DNA from: Gammaproteobacteria bacterium 28-57-27
GTDB lineage: Bacteria > Pseudomonadota > Gammaproteobacteria > Halothiobacillales > Halothiobacillaceae
DNA: 64,000 nucleotides
Reading direction: 5' to 3'
Assembly: GCA_002281735.1 (NCBI GenBank)
Contig: NCGK01000005.1
Coordinates: forward strand, 34,465-98,464
Below are positions 8,937-16,745 of this stretch, one piece after another. Made by a program: the position numbers and the translations under genes. The notes beneath the pieces were generated by a model. The model made no database searches. It was not told where the DNA came from and was given only the letters and a program-made list of their open reading frames with translations. Within the stretch, counting starts at the first letter, position 1; each line of letters begins with the position of its first letter.

Positions 8937-10035
8937 TTACAGCCCGCTCTTCAGACTAGCCTCAATAAACGGATCCAGGTCACCATCCAACACGGCTTGC
9001 GTGTTGCCGGTTTCGTAGCCGGTGCGTAAATCCTTGATGCGCGACTGATCCAACACATACGAGCGAATCTGATTGCCCCAGGACACGTCCGACTTGGTGT
9101 CTTCCAACGCCTGCGCCACCGCATTACGCTTTTGCACTTCCAGCTCGTACAGTTTGGCTTTAAGCATCTTCATCGCCGTTTCGCGGTTTTGAATCTGCGA
9201 ACGCTGCGTCTGGCAAGCCACCACCACCCCGGTCGGGATATGCGTAAAACGCACGGCGGATTCGGTACGGTTGACGTGCTGTCCGCCCGCACCGGAGGCG
9301 CGATACACATCCACCTTCAGATCCGCCGGATTGACCTCAATCGTAAAGCTATCGTCCACCTCAGGCGCAACGAATACCGAAGAAAACGAGGTATGACGAC
9401 GGTTTCCGGAATCAAACGGCGACTTGCGCACCAGACGATGCACGCCGGTTTCGGTACGCAGCCAGCCGTAAGCATATTCGCCTTCCACGCGAATCGAGGC
9501 CGACTTGATCCCCGCCACATCGCCATCGGAGACTTCGAGAATTTCGGTCTTGAAGCCGCGTTTTTCCGCCCAGCGCAGGTACATGCGGAAAATCATGCTC
9601 GCCCAGTCTTGCGCCTCGGTGCCGCCCGCGCCCGCCTGAATATCCAGGAAGGCGTTGCTGGCATCGGCTTCGCCGGAGAACATGCGGCGGAATTCGAGTT
9701 TTTCCACCTTGACTCGCTGCGTGGCCACTTCGTCGGCAATCGACGCTACCGTGGCTTCGTCATCTTCCTCCGCCGCCATCTGCAACAACTCGGCGGCATC
9801 GCCCAAACCGGCATCCAGATCAGTCAGCGTATGCACCACCGCTTCCAAAGCCGAGCGCTCCTTGCTCAAGGCTTGCGCGGTTTCCGGGTTATTCCACAGC
9901 GCGGGGTCTTCCAGCTCCCTTAAAACTTCTTCCAGACGCTCAGCTTTGAGATCGTAGTCAAAGATACCCCCTCAGAGCGCCAGCGCGCTCTTGCAGGTCT
10001 TTGATTTCATTCAGGATGGGATTAATTTCTAACAT
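8937..10035 (-). CDS. prfB: Peptide chain release factor 2, with programmed +1 frameshift
   Basis: Recognises UGA and UAA stops. Translation starts at ATG 10035-10033 and reaches CTT TGA at 9963-9958; ribosomes must shift +1 to continue at 9959. The slippery context AGGGGGTATCTTTGAC, with its internal Shine-Dalgarno-like AGGGGG, is identical to the Escherichia coli site. The joined product (25 + 340 codons) is 365 residues, exactly the E. coli length. The SPF stop-recognition motif and the GGQ catalytic motif ([15 protein letters not shown]) are both present. Expression is autoregulated: low RF2 favours the shift. The leader just upstream carries a CTCTGTG palindromic repeat. Confidence 0.97.
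9957..9974 (-). promoter_or_regulatory. RF2 programmed frameshift signal
   Basis: On the minus strand, AGGGGG, a three-base spacer, then CTT TGA C. The purine run pairs with 16S rRNA and the in-frame TGA stalls the ribosome, as established for bacterial prfB. Confidence 0.96.
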
Positions 10036-10045
10036 TATATTTTCT

Positions 10046-10138
10046 AGCCACCGAGTTCACAGAGCACACAGAGAATGGAGAGCGGACATAAGTCAGGCAC
10101 CGAGGCTTATCTCTGTGTGCTCTGTGTCCTCTGTGGCT
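10046..10138. repeat. Palindromic CTCTGTG repeat in the prfB leader
   Basis: Second copy of the element at 6731-6807. The arms are AGCCACCGAGTTCACAGAG and CTCTGTGTCCTCTGTGGCT, with a different central part. It fills the gap between ppnP and prfB. Confidence 0.85.
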
Positions 10139-10151
10139 TGCATTCAAAAAT

Positions 10152-10460
10152 TCAACCAAACGTACACTGATATTCCGCTGTACCGTCCACAACTTCAATA
10201 TCAAAAAAACCGTTTTCCGGCACATTAAACGCGCTGCCTACGGCCATGTCCTGCCATCCAGCTTCACCGACATTGACGCGGCACTGGCCTGCGGTAATCT
10301 CCATCAATTCCGGTGCTTGCACATTAAAACGGAAGCTGCCGGGGAAAATGACACCCAAGGTCGCCTTCTGCCCGTTCGGCAGGGTGAAGCCGTGACTGAC
10401 CACCTTGCCATCAAAATACAGATTGGCCTTACGATTCAAACTGACATTATCCAGCTGCAT
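10152..10460 (-). CDS. ppnP: Pyrimidine/purine nucleoside phosphorylase
   Basis: Small cupin-fold enzyme (DUF1255, YaiE family) that phosphorolyses several nucleosides to bases and ribose 1-phosphate. The 102-residue product is of typical length. It has the conserved features NLYFDGKVVSHGFTLPNG, TLGVIFPGSFRF and FNVPENGFFDI, and ends in CTFG. It is divergent from dacB, with 72 bases between the starts. Confidence 0.93.
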   Translation of the reverse strand: MQLDNVSLNRKANLYFDGKVVSHGFTLPNGQKATLGVIFPGSFRFNVQAPELMEITAGQCRVNVGEAGWQDMAVGSAFNVPENGFFDIEVVDGTAEYQCTFG

Positions 10461-10532
10461 GATCGAACCCCGATAAAAATTAAAACACGGAAGACTAGCC
10501 TGTTTGCCCTCTCACCGCTAGAGTGTGCGCCC

Positions 10533-11969
10533 ATGAATACACTCAAACGACTTCTCGCTTTTCTGCTACTGCTGCCCTTCACCCAGGCCGGATGCGCCGC
10601 CGACTTGACCGCCTATGCCCGTTTGCCGGCCGAAGTTGAAGACACATTGGCGGCAAATCAGTCTTCCCCAACGACCCTGAGCATCTGGGTACAGGCGGTA
10701 GACAACGACAAACCCTTGCTGAGTTGGAATGCCGACCGAGCGCAAAACCCAGCCTCAGTCATGAAGCTGGTGACCACCGCTGCGGCACTCGACATTCTCG
10801 GCCCGGGCTACACCTGGCCCACGGAGGCTTACACCAGCAAGCCCGTGGTCAATGGCGTGCTCAAGGGCGATTTGATCCTCAAAGGCTACGGCAACCCCAT
10901 GTTTTTCACCGAAGACCTGGCGGCGCTCATCCAGGATCTGCGCAGCCAAGGGCTGCAGACGATTCAAGGCGACCTGATCCTCGATAACAGTTTTTTCAGC
11001 CTACCGCCCGAAGACCCGGCCGCCTTTGACGGCGCGCCCTACAAACCCTACAACGCCCTGCCGGACGCGCTTTTGCTCAATCAACGCGCCACCCGCTTCC
11101 TGATCGCCCCCGACCCCGTCAGCAGTCGCCTGAATATCCAAAGCGAGCTACCCATCCCCGGTATGCGCATTGAAAACAGCGTCAAAGCCTCGAAAAAAGC
11201 GGGCTGCGGCGAGCCCGCCATGCGCGTCAAACCCACGCCGACCGAGACGGTGATCGAATTTAGCGGCAACTTCGCCCCAAGCTGTGGCGAAAAAGATATG
11301 TACCGCGTGGTTGTACCGCCCGAAAACATGCTCCTGGGCGCATTCCGCAGCATGTGGGCTCAACAAGGCGGCAGTTTTAACGGCAACGTGCGCGTCGCCC
11401 CCACGCCCGCCAAAGCGGCACTGTTCTACACCTATCAATCACGCCCACTGGCCGACATCATCATCCCGATGAACAAACTCAGCAGCAATGTCATGGCACG
11501 CCAACTACTGCTCTCTGTGGCCGCCAAAAAACTCGGCGCACCGGCCACCCCGGAAAAAGGGGTGCGAGCCGTTGATCTTTGGCTGGAAGAAAACCAAATG
11601 CGCTGGCCGGGCTTTGTGCTTGGCAACGGCTCCGGTCTGTCACGCGAAGCCCGCATCAGCGCCCGCCAGCTCGGTGATTTACTGATGCACGTCTACCGCA
11701 GCCCCACCATGCTGGAATTTTCCGCCTCGCTGCCGATCGTCGGCATTGATGGCACCGTACGCAAACGCCTGAAGAATGAAGACATTCAAGGCCGAGCGCA
11801 GCTTAAAACCGGCACACTCAACGGCACCCGCGCCATCGCAGGCTTCATGTATTCGCGCAACGGCCAGGCCTATGCCGTCGCCGTGCTGCAAAACGAACCC
11901 GGCGTACACTTGGGCGTAGGCAGCAAGGTGCAGGATGCCTTGCTGCAATGGGTGTACGAGCAACCGTAA
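10533..11969 (+). CDS. dacB: D-alanyl-D-alanine carboxypeptidase/endopeptidase (PBP4 family)
   Basis: Class C penicillin-binding protein acting on peptidoglycan in the periplasm. The start ATG 10533 gives an N-terminal signal peptide (LLAFLLLLPFTQAGCAA); upstream in-frame starts would read through the intergenic region. All three active-site motifs are present: SVMK (after NPA), SSN (NKLSSNVMAR) and KTG (LKTGTLNGTRAIAGF). At 478 residues the length fits the family. It probably has its own promoter in the 72-base divergent region. Confidence 0.93.
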   Translation: MNTLKRLLAFLLLLPFTQAGCAADLTAYARLPAEVEDTLAANQSSPTTLSIWVQAVDNDKPLLSWNADRAQNPASVMKLVTTAAALDILGPGYTWPTEAYTSKPVVNGVLKGDLILKGYGNPMFFTEDLAALIQDLRSQGLQTIQGDLILDNSFFSLPPEDPAAFDGAPYKPYNALPDALLLNQRATRFLIAPDPVSSRLNIQSELPIPGMRIENSVKASKKAGCGEPAMRVKPTPTETVIEFSGNFAPSCGEKDMYRVVVPPENMLLGAFRSMWAQQGGSFNGNVRVAPTPAKAALFYTYQSRPLADIIIPMNKLSSNVMARQLLLSVAAKKLGAPATPEKGVRAVDLWLEENQMRWPGFVLGNGSGLSREARISARQLGDLLMHVYRSPTMLEFSASLPIVGIDGTVRKRLKNEDIQGRAQLKTGTLNGTRAIAGFMYSRNGQAYAVAVLQNEPGVHLGVGSKVQDALLQWVYEQP

Positions 11970-12070
11970 TCAGCCGTTGATGCAAATAACCCCACACTTG
12001 TCATAATTTTTGCCCACCCCGGCGTTTAGAATCCGCGCTCGTTTTTCCCGAAACCAACGCGAGTATCAAA

Positions 12071-13444
12071 ATGTCCACCGTATTTCAGCGTCTAAGTCTT
12101 CTGCTTGCCGTGAGCGCCGTCATCGCACTCCCCCTCACCGCCCAAGCCGCCGCTTCACGCAGCACCTGGGTCACGCAAAACATCTACAGCTTCAACCACC
12201 CCTACGCCGCCCAGCTGCCGCAAGAGTTGTCCACAAAAATGGACAAGATGAGCGTCGGCCCCTTCGCGTTCTATCGCGGCACCGCCCACCTGTTCTACCA
12301 GGACGTAAAAACCCGCTCCTCCGCCTACACCGACAGCACGACCGCCAAAGTCTGGCTGGAAGGCGATATGCACCTGCAAAACGTCGGTGCCATCAAGGAT
12401 GCCAGCGGCAACAAGGTATTCGATGTCAGCGACTTCGACGAAGGCTACTGGGGCCCGTACACCTGGGACGTATGGCGCATGGCGGTCAGCATCCTGCTCG
12501 CCGCCAAGGAACAAGGCATTTCCTCCAGCGACCGCGACGCTCTGGTGGATAATTTCGTCGAATCCTACCTCGACAAAATGGACGAATTCAGCGGCAACGA
12601 CGGTGAAAAATCCTACCGTCTGACCACCGGCAACACCGCGGGCGAGGTCGAAAACACTATCCAGGCGCTGGACAGCAAATCGCGCAGCAAACTGCTCGAC
12701 AAATACAGCAGCATCGTCAGCGGCGCGCGCAAATTCCTCAACGCCAGCGACCTGCAAGTGCTCAGCACCACCAGCTACAACGCCATCAACACCGCCATGA
12801 GCAGCTACATCAGCTCCATCGCCTCCTCCAAGCGCTACGCCACCAGCTACTACAAACTCAAGGACGCACGCCTGAAACTCGGCTCCGGTGTCGGCAGCCT
12901 CGGGCGCTACCGCTACTACCTGCTGATCGAAGGCCCGAGCACCTCGACCAGCGACGACGTGATCCTCGAAATGAAGCAAAGCGTCAGCAGCAGCGTCGCC
13001 ATCGCCGCCGGCAGCCTGATGCCCGCCACCGCCTACAGCTCGCACCAAGGCAAGCGCATCGCCCTCACCCTCAAAGCCCAAACACTGAGCGCCGATGTTC
13101 TCACCGGCTGGACGACCGTTTCCGGCGTGAACTACTTCCTGCGCGAGAAATCGCCGTTCCAGGAAGACTTCGACTACACCGCCCTGACCAGCTACAGCGA
13201 GTGGATGGACGCCACCGACACCTTCGGCAAGGTCGTGGCCAAGATTCACGCGATCTCTGACAAGGATTACGACACGGCGCTGATTGCCAGCGGCGCGGAC
13301 AAAGCCATCAGCGACATCACCAACGGCAAGCACGACCAGTTCCGCGCCGAAGTACGCAGCTTCGCCAAGGACTACGCCACCCAGGTGGAATACGACTACG
13401 CCTCCTTCCGCAGCGCGTATCTGGCGGGTCAGACGTTGTATTGA
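12071..13444 (+). CDS. Secreted DUF2252 protein
   Basis: A 457-residue protein of the DUF2252 family, whose fold resembles aminoglycoside or choline kinases. Visible family motifs are FAFYRGTAHLFYQD, the loop LEGDMHLQNVG (near 97-107) and VSDFDEGYWGPYTWDVWRMAVSI, with the acidic residues expected in a phosphotransfer site. A clear signal peptide (LLLAVSAVIALPLTAQAAA) points to export, which is odd for an ATP-dependent fold. No substrate is known. The last 22 codons and the terminator are duplicated at 19335, so this gene borders the accessory region. Confidence 0.85.
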   Translation: MSTVFQRLSLLLAVSAVIALPLTAQAAASRSTWVTQNIYSFNHPYAAQLPQELSTKMDKMSVGPFAFYRGTAHLFYQDVKTRSSAYTDSTTAKVWLEGDMHLQNVGAIKDASGNKVFDVSDFDEGYWGPYTWDVWRMAVSILLAAKEQGISSSDRDALVDNFVESYLDKMDEFSGNDGEKSYRLTTGNTAGEVENTIQALDSKSRSKLLDKYSSIVSGARKFLNASDLQVLSTTSYNAINTAMSSYISSIASSKRYATSYYKLKDARLKLGSGVGSLGRYRYYLLIEGPSTSTSDDVILEMKQSVSSSVAIAAGSLMPATAYSSHQGKRIALTLKAQTLSADVLTGWTTVSGVNYFLREKSPFQEDFDYTALTSYSEWMDATDTFGKVVAKIHAISDKDYDTALIASGADKAISDITNGKHDQFRAEVRSFAKDYATQVEYDYASFRSAYLAGQTLY

Positions 13445-13464
13445 TTCGTAGCGCTCCGAATACC

Positions 13465-13492
13465 AAGCCCCGGCATAGCCCGGGGCTTTTTT
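13465..13492 (+). terminator. Rho-independent terminator of the DUF2252 gene
   Basis: AAGCCCCGG stem, CATAGC loop, matching CCGGGGCTT, then a T run, 20 bases after the stop codon. Confidence 0.93.
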
Positions 13493-13577
13493 GTGGTGTT
13501 GATGGCTGTTTTTTTCGCTTGGTGAGTGCGCTTCGCCAGTTCACAGACTAAAATTGCGGAACATCACCGTCTTATCG

Positions 13578-13618
13578 AACCTGTCCGATAAGACTTTTAC
13601 GCCGACATTTGTCGGATA
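13578..13618. repeat. Paired hairpins at the end of the direct repeat
   Basis: GTCTTATCG pairs with CGATAAGAC, then CCGACA pairs with TGTCGG, just before CACGTTA. In the right-hand copy the first stem has changed bases but still pairs through G-U wobbles, suggesting the structure is kept as RNA or folded single strand. Confidence 0.7.
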
Positions 13619-13647
13619 ATTCACGTTAACGCGATTCACACTATCCC

Positions 13648-14223
13648 ATGAACACACAACCGACAGATCGCTTACAACAAATCGCTACGGTAGTCGCCAT
13701 CGCCCTTGGTATCTGGGGCGCGGGCTTGAGCACGTACCAAGAATTGAGAACTCGTGAAAAGGAGAAGCCAACCATCTACACTCAACTTACGGTTTCGCGC
13801 CCAGATTATGTCGAGAACGCTAAATCACGTCCAGCCACTTTCACGGTGAAGGTTCACAACTCCGGTCAAACGCCAATCACGCTCCGCCCCGCAGTTTCCT
13901 TTATTGCCTATAACCCTGCGTCGGACTTCTCGAACACATTCAAAGGGCAGTTCGCCTCGGAAGCTACCTACTCTCTGCCGAAGACACTACAACCCGGGGA
14001 ACAAGCAGCCGCTACTGCAACGGCTGCTGAGTCTGATCCTGTATTTGGCCCCAACATTCAATATGCGGTGCTAGTCCAAGCAACCGATAACCAACTCTAT
14101 TTCGCCGAGAACATCGCAGAGCCAATTAAGACCGCTGAGGCCTTTGAGGCATTACAGAGGTATGTCAAATACCAAGCAAAGGTGGAGTTTGAAAGCAAGC
14201 CCGCAGTCACCCTATCGCGCTAA
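13648..14223 (+). CDS. Hypothetical membrane-anchored protein, first cassette-like gene
   Basis: A 191-residue protein I do not recognise. One N-terminal membrane segment (IATVVAIALGIWGAGL, residues 12-27) is followed by a soluble part with beta-rich character (TFTVKVHNSGQTPITLRPAVSF resembles an immunoglobulin-like strand pair). It starts shortly after the CACGTTA end of the direct repeat and its stop codon lies in an attC-like site. Its lower GC than dacB and this setting fit a mobile gene cassette. Confidence 0.7.
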   Translation: MNTQPTDRLQQIATVVAIALGIWGAGLSTYQELRTREKEKPTIYTQLTVSRPDYVENAKSRPATFTVKVHNSGQTPITLRPAVSFIAYNPASDFSNTFKGQFASEATYSLPKTLQPGEQAAATATAAESDPVFGPNIQYAVLVQATDNQLYFAENIAEPIKTAEAFEALQRYVKYQAKVEFESKPAVTLSR

Positions 14224-14286
14224 CCCATCGTTGCAGGGGACGGCTCCGCCTATCGGCGGCGCGCCCCTAAACTCAGACGTTAGAGC
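14217..14286 (+). repeat. attC-like site
   Basis: The outer arms GCGCTAAC and GTTAGAGC are complementary at 7 of 8 bases. The interior folds on itself (GGGG...CCCC and CCGCC...GGCGG), and the element ends CAGACGTTAG, resembling integron 59-base elements. It lies between the stop of one small gene and the start of the next. GTTAGAG misses the last consensus base of GTTRRRY. Confidence 0.7.
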
Positions 14287-14295
14287 AACCCCAAA

Positions 14296-14751
14296 ATGAT
14301 CCCGACCCAAATTCTTGAGCACGCCGTAACAGTCAAACTAAAAGACTATGACGACATGGAGCTGATTTTGCTCAAAGGGCACTTGATCCTTGAGCAAATG
14401 CTTAATCAAATACTTATTGCTCATGGCCTGGACATTAAACGCATTGAGAGCATGAGGCTAATGTATGGAAAAACACTTGAACTGGTTGCAGCCTTAAATA
14501 GCCAGCACTTAAAAAGCGAATACCAGCACCTGAAGAAAATAAATCAAATAAGAAATAGCATTGCCCACAAGCTATTCCCTGAAAATTATGATGTTGATTT
14601 GAAAGAATGGTCATGCTTGGTTCTTGGACATACACCAAAAACCATAAACACAAAAAGAACATATAAAATCCATGTCATTAAAGCGTTTTCATTTCTAGCG
14701 GGTAAATTGCAAAGTATGGCAGACGACATAGCATCTGCAAAGCCCGCGTAG
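14296..14751 (+). CDS. HEPN-domain protein, candidate RNase
   Basis: A 151-residue, mostly helical protein carrying the HEPN catalytic signature R-x4-H as IRNSIAHK (near residues 81-88). HEPN proteins with this motif are commonly metal-independent RNases in toxin or defence systems. No nucleotidyltransferase antitoxin gene is adjacent. The gene is AT-rich and sits between an attC-like site and a weaker one, like a cassette. Role as toxin or abortive-infection effector is inference. Confidence 0.7.
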   Translation: MIPTQILEHAVTVKLKDYDDMELILLKGHLILEQMLNQILIAHGLDIKRIESMRLMYGKTLELVAALNSQHLKSEYQHLKKINQIRNSIAHKLFPENYDVDLKEWSCLVLGHTPKTINTKRTYKIHVIKAFSFLAGKLQSMADDIASAKPA

Positions 14752-14759
14752 ATACTGTC

Positions 14760-14806
14760 ATCCAACACAAGCCAAACCCAATGGTGTCAAACTCGACTCA
14801 TTAGGT
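14760..14806 (+). repeat. Degenerate attC-like site (weak)
   Basis: ATCCAAC matches the RYYYAAC arm exactly and ATTAGGT misses GTTRRRY at one base, 47 bp apart, between two small genes. The interior folds poorly, so this is only a candidate. Confidence 0.35.
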
Positions 14807-14814
14807 AAGACCAC

Positions 14815-15108
14815 ATGATTGATCTTGATAACAAAGTAATACTCGTTTCCAAAAGAATGATCGATAACCACGGGCATGAAACATTTGATACTTTCTTTGG
14901 CAAGGTAAAATTTTTTAACGAAAACACCGTCGTTGTTACCCGACCCTCGGGCGAAGATGAATCGCTGCCATATGGCGAACAGCTCTACGAGATTGCTGAA
15001 GAAGGTTTTTATGAACTAGACGATGGCAGCACATGCGAAAACCCTGATTTCATCGCCGAGTTTGCTGTATATCAAAGCCAGGAAGCGCGTGAAAAATATG
15101 GAAAATAA
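14815..15108 (+). CDS. Hypothetical protein
   Basis: A 97-residue acidic protein with no family I recognise. It has alternating strands (KVILVSKRM, FFGKVKFFNENTVVVTRPSGED) and an acidic C-terminal half (YELDDGSTCENPDFIAEF), suggesting a small beta-rich soluble fold. It follows the HEPN gene by 63 bases on the same strand, with AT-rich composition like the other small genes here. Confidence 0.6.
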   Translation: MIDLDNKVILVSKRMIDNHGHETFDTFFGKVKFFNENTVVVTRPSGEDESLPYGEQLYEIAEEGFYELDDGSTCENPDFIAEFAVYQSQEAREKYGK

Positions 15109-15192
15109 CCGTGGACATCAGTTACCGGGTTGATGCGGCACAATCAAGCCCTGAAGTAGGGTGCGCCGCGCGCACCGATGGGTGAAACTATT

Positions 15193-15308
15193 GATTCGGC
15201 ACTTAAATACCACGATAACCGTTCGCTCTGAGCCTGTCGAAGAGCCTTTGTGCGGGGCTTCGACAGGCTCAGCCCGAACGGTTAATCACGAATAATTCGT
15301 GCCGAATC
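15193..15308. repeat. Nested REP-like inverted repeat
   Basis: Outer arms GATTCGGCAC and GTGCCGAATC, middle arms AACCGTTCG and CGAACGGTT, inner arms GAGCCTGTCGAAG and CTTCGACAGGCTC. The core resembles REP-type repeats of other proteobacteria. With the flanking bases it fills most of 15109-15344; I see no gene in that gap. Confidence 0.9.
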
Positions 15309-15344
15309 TATAAAACCACGTAACACGCCACATAAAGGTGACTC

Positions 15345-16745
15345 ATGCTGTTGACGATTACTAGCACGATGGCATCAGCCCCGGATCTGGGCTACCTCCT
15401 GCACAAGAACCCGCTCCATGCGCAGGTGTTCAACCTTGGCTTCGGCAAGGCGCATGTTTTCTACCCGGTGGTTGAGCCCGAGCGCTGCACGGCTGCCCTG
15501 CTGATTGAGATTGATCCGATCGGGCTGGTGCGTGGTCGGCAAGGCCCTCCCGGCGAGGGGCGCACCCTTGAGCAGTACGTCAATGATCGACCCTACGTTG
15601 GCTCGTCGTTCCTGAGCGTGGCGCTGGCCGATGTATTCGGCACCGCGCTCGCGGGACGCAGCAAGGAGAGGCCGGAACTGGCGGCGCAAGAGATCCCGCT
15701 CGAAGCGCGCCTCTCGGTTCTTCCATGCCGTGGTGGCGAAGCCTTCCTGCGGCGTCTGTTCGAGCCGCTCGGCTACGCGGTGATGGCTGAGCGACACGCG
15801 CTCGACGAGCAGAACCCGGACTGGGGAGCGAGCCGCTACTTTACCGTCACGCTCACAGGCAGCAAGCGGCTCGGCGATTTGCTCACGCACCTCTACGTGC
15901 TCGTTCCCGTCCTTGACGACGACAAACACTACTGGGTCGGCGACGACGAGGTCGAAAAGCTGGTGCGCCACGGCGAGGGCTGGCTTGCAACGCATCCTGA
16001 GCGCGAGCTGATCGCGCGGCGCTATCTGAAACAACAGCGCAGTCTGGCTCGCCAGGCGCTTGAGCAAATCATGGCCGAGGAGCAGCCCGCCGCCGACGAG
16101 GTTCAGGCGGATCATGCTCAGGAAGAAGCAGAGATTGAGACGCGCATCAGCTTGAACGAACAACGCATCGGCACGGTCATCGCGGCGCTCAAGCAGAGTG
16201 GTGCCAAGCGGGTTCTGGATCTCGGCTGCGGCGAGGGACAGCTTTTGCGCGCGCTGCTCAAGGAGAAGCTCTTCGACGAAATCGTGGGGGTCGATGTCTC
16301 CCACCGGGCGCTCGAAATCAGCCGTGATCGACTCCGACTTGAGCAGATGTCCGAGAAGCAGCAGGAGCGCATCAAGCTGTTCCAGAGCTCGCTGGTGTAT
16401 CGGGACAAGCGGCTCGCCGGATACGATGCTGCGGCCGTCATCGAGGTGATCGAGCACCTTGAGCCGTCGCGGCTGGCGGCGTTCGAACGAAGCATCTTCG
16501 AGTTCGCCTGTCCGGGCACGGTCATCGTGACCACGCCCAATGCCGAGTACAACGTGAAGTTCGAGAACCTGCCTGCGGGGCGCTTCCGCCACCAGGATCA
16601 CCGTTTCGAGTGGTCCAGGGCGGAATTCGAAGCATGGGCAAAAGGCATCGCCGCGCGCTTTCGCTACAACGTTCGCTTCGTCGCCGTGGGTCAGGAAGAC
16701 GCTGTGCTCGGTTCCCCAACCCAAATGGCGGTATTCGCACGATGA
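15345..16745 (+). CDS. hen1: Bacterial Hen1, 3'-terminal RNA ribose 2'-O-methyltransferase
   Basis: Methylates the 2'-OH at the 3' end of cleaved RNA before ligation, so repaired RNA resists re-cleavage. Of 466 residues, the N-terminal half is the ligase-stimulating domain of bacterial Hen1 and the C-terminal half a methyltransferase. The latter has VLDLGCGEGQLLRALL for S-adenosylmethionine and EVIEHLEPSRL with the metal-binding Glu/Glu/His set. The stop overlaps the pnkp start (ATGA), as in known pnkp-hen1 operons. The pair is GC-rich, unlike the small genes upstream. Confidence 0.93.
   Translation: MLLTITSTMASAPDLGYLLHKNPLHAQVFNLGFGKAHVFYPVVEPERCTAALLIEIDPIGLVRGRQGPPGEGRTLEQYVNDRPYVGSSFLSVALADVFGTALAGRSKERPELAAQEIPLEARLSVLPCRGGEAFLRRLFEPLGYAVMAERHALDEQNPDWGASRYFTVTLTGSKRLGDLLTHLYVLVPVLDDDKHYWVGDDEVEKLVRHGEGWLATHPERELIARRYLKQQRSLARQALEQIMAEEQPAADEVQADHAQEEAEIETRISLNEQRIGTVIAALKQSGAKRVLDLGCGEGQLLRALLKEKLFDEIVGVDVSHRALEISRDRLRLEQMSEKQQERIKLFQSSLVYRDKRLAGYDAAAVIEVIEHLEPSRLAAFERSIFEFACPGTVIVTTPNAEYNVKFENLPAGRFRHQDHRFEWSRAEFEAWAKGIAARFRYNVRFVAVGQEDAVLGSPTQMAVFAR

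Larger units (their letters stand above)
13375..13628. repeat. Long direct repeat, left copy
   Basis: 254 bp covering the last 22 codons of the DUF2252 gene, its terminator and two hairpins, ending TCACGTTA. It recurs at about 90% identity at 19335-19589. The coding part is nearly identical between copies; most differences lie downstream of the stop codon. Confidence 0.95.

Noticed and set aside
10317..10532. N-terminal extension of dacB
   Set aside because: It runs antisense through ppnP and the intergenic region and would place the signal peptide at residue 73; ATG 10533 is the sensible start.
12155..13333. 392-codon open frame opposite the DUF2252 gene
   Set aside because: It is a mirror of a GC-rich coding gene with a good signal peptide and family motifs; the antisense product is low-complexity (Ala/Gly/Val-rich) and has no ribosome site or family.
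15375..16724. 449-codon open frame opposite hen1
   Set aside because: Shadow of a GC-rich gene. hen1 is supported by motifs and by overlap with pnkp.
16610..16741. Upstream extension of pnkp by 44 codons
   Set aside because: The extension lies wholly inside hen1 and has no similarity to Pnkp N-termini, while ATG 16742 gives the standard overlap and kinase start.
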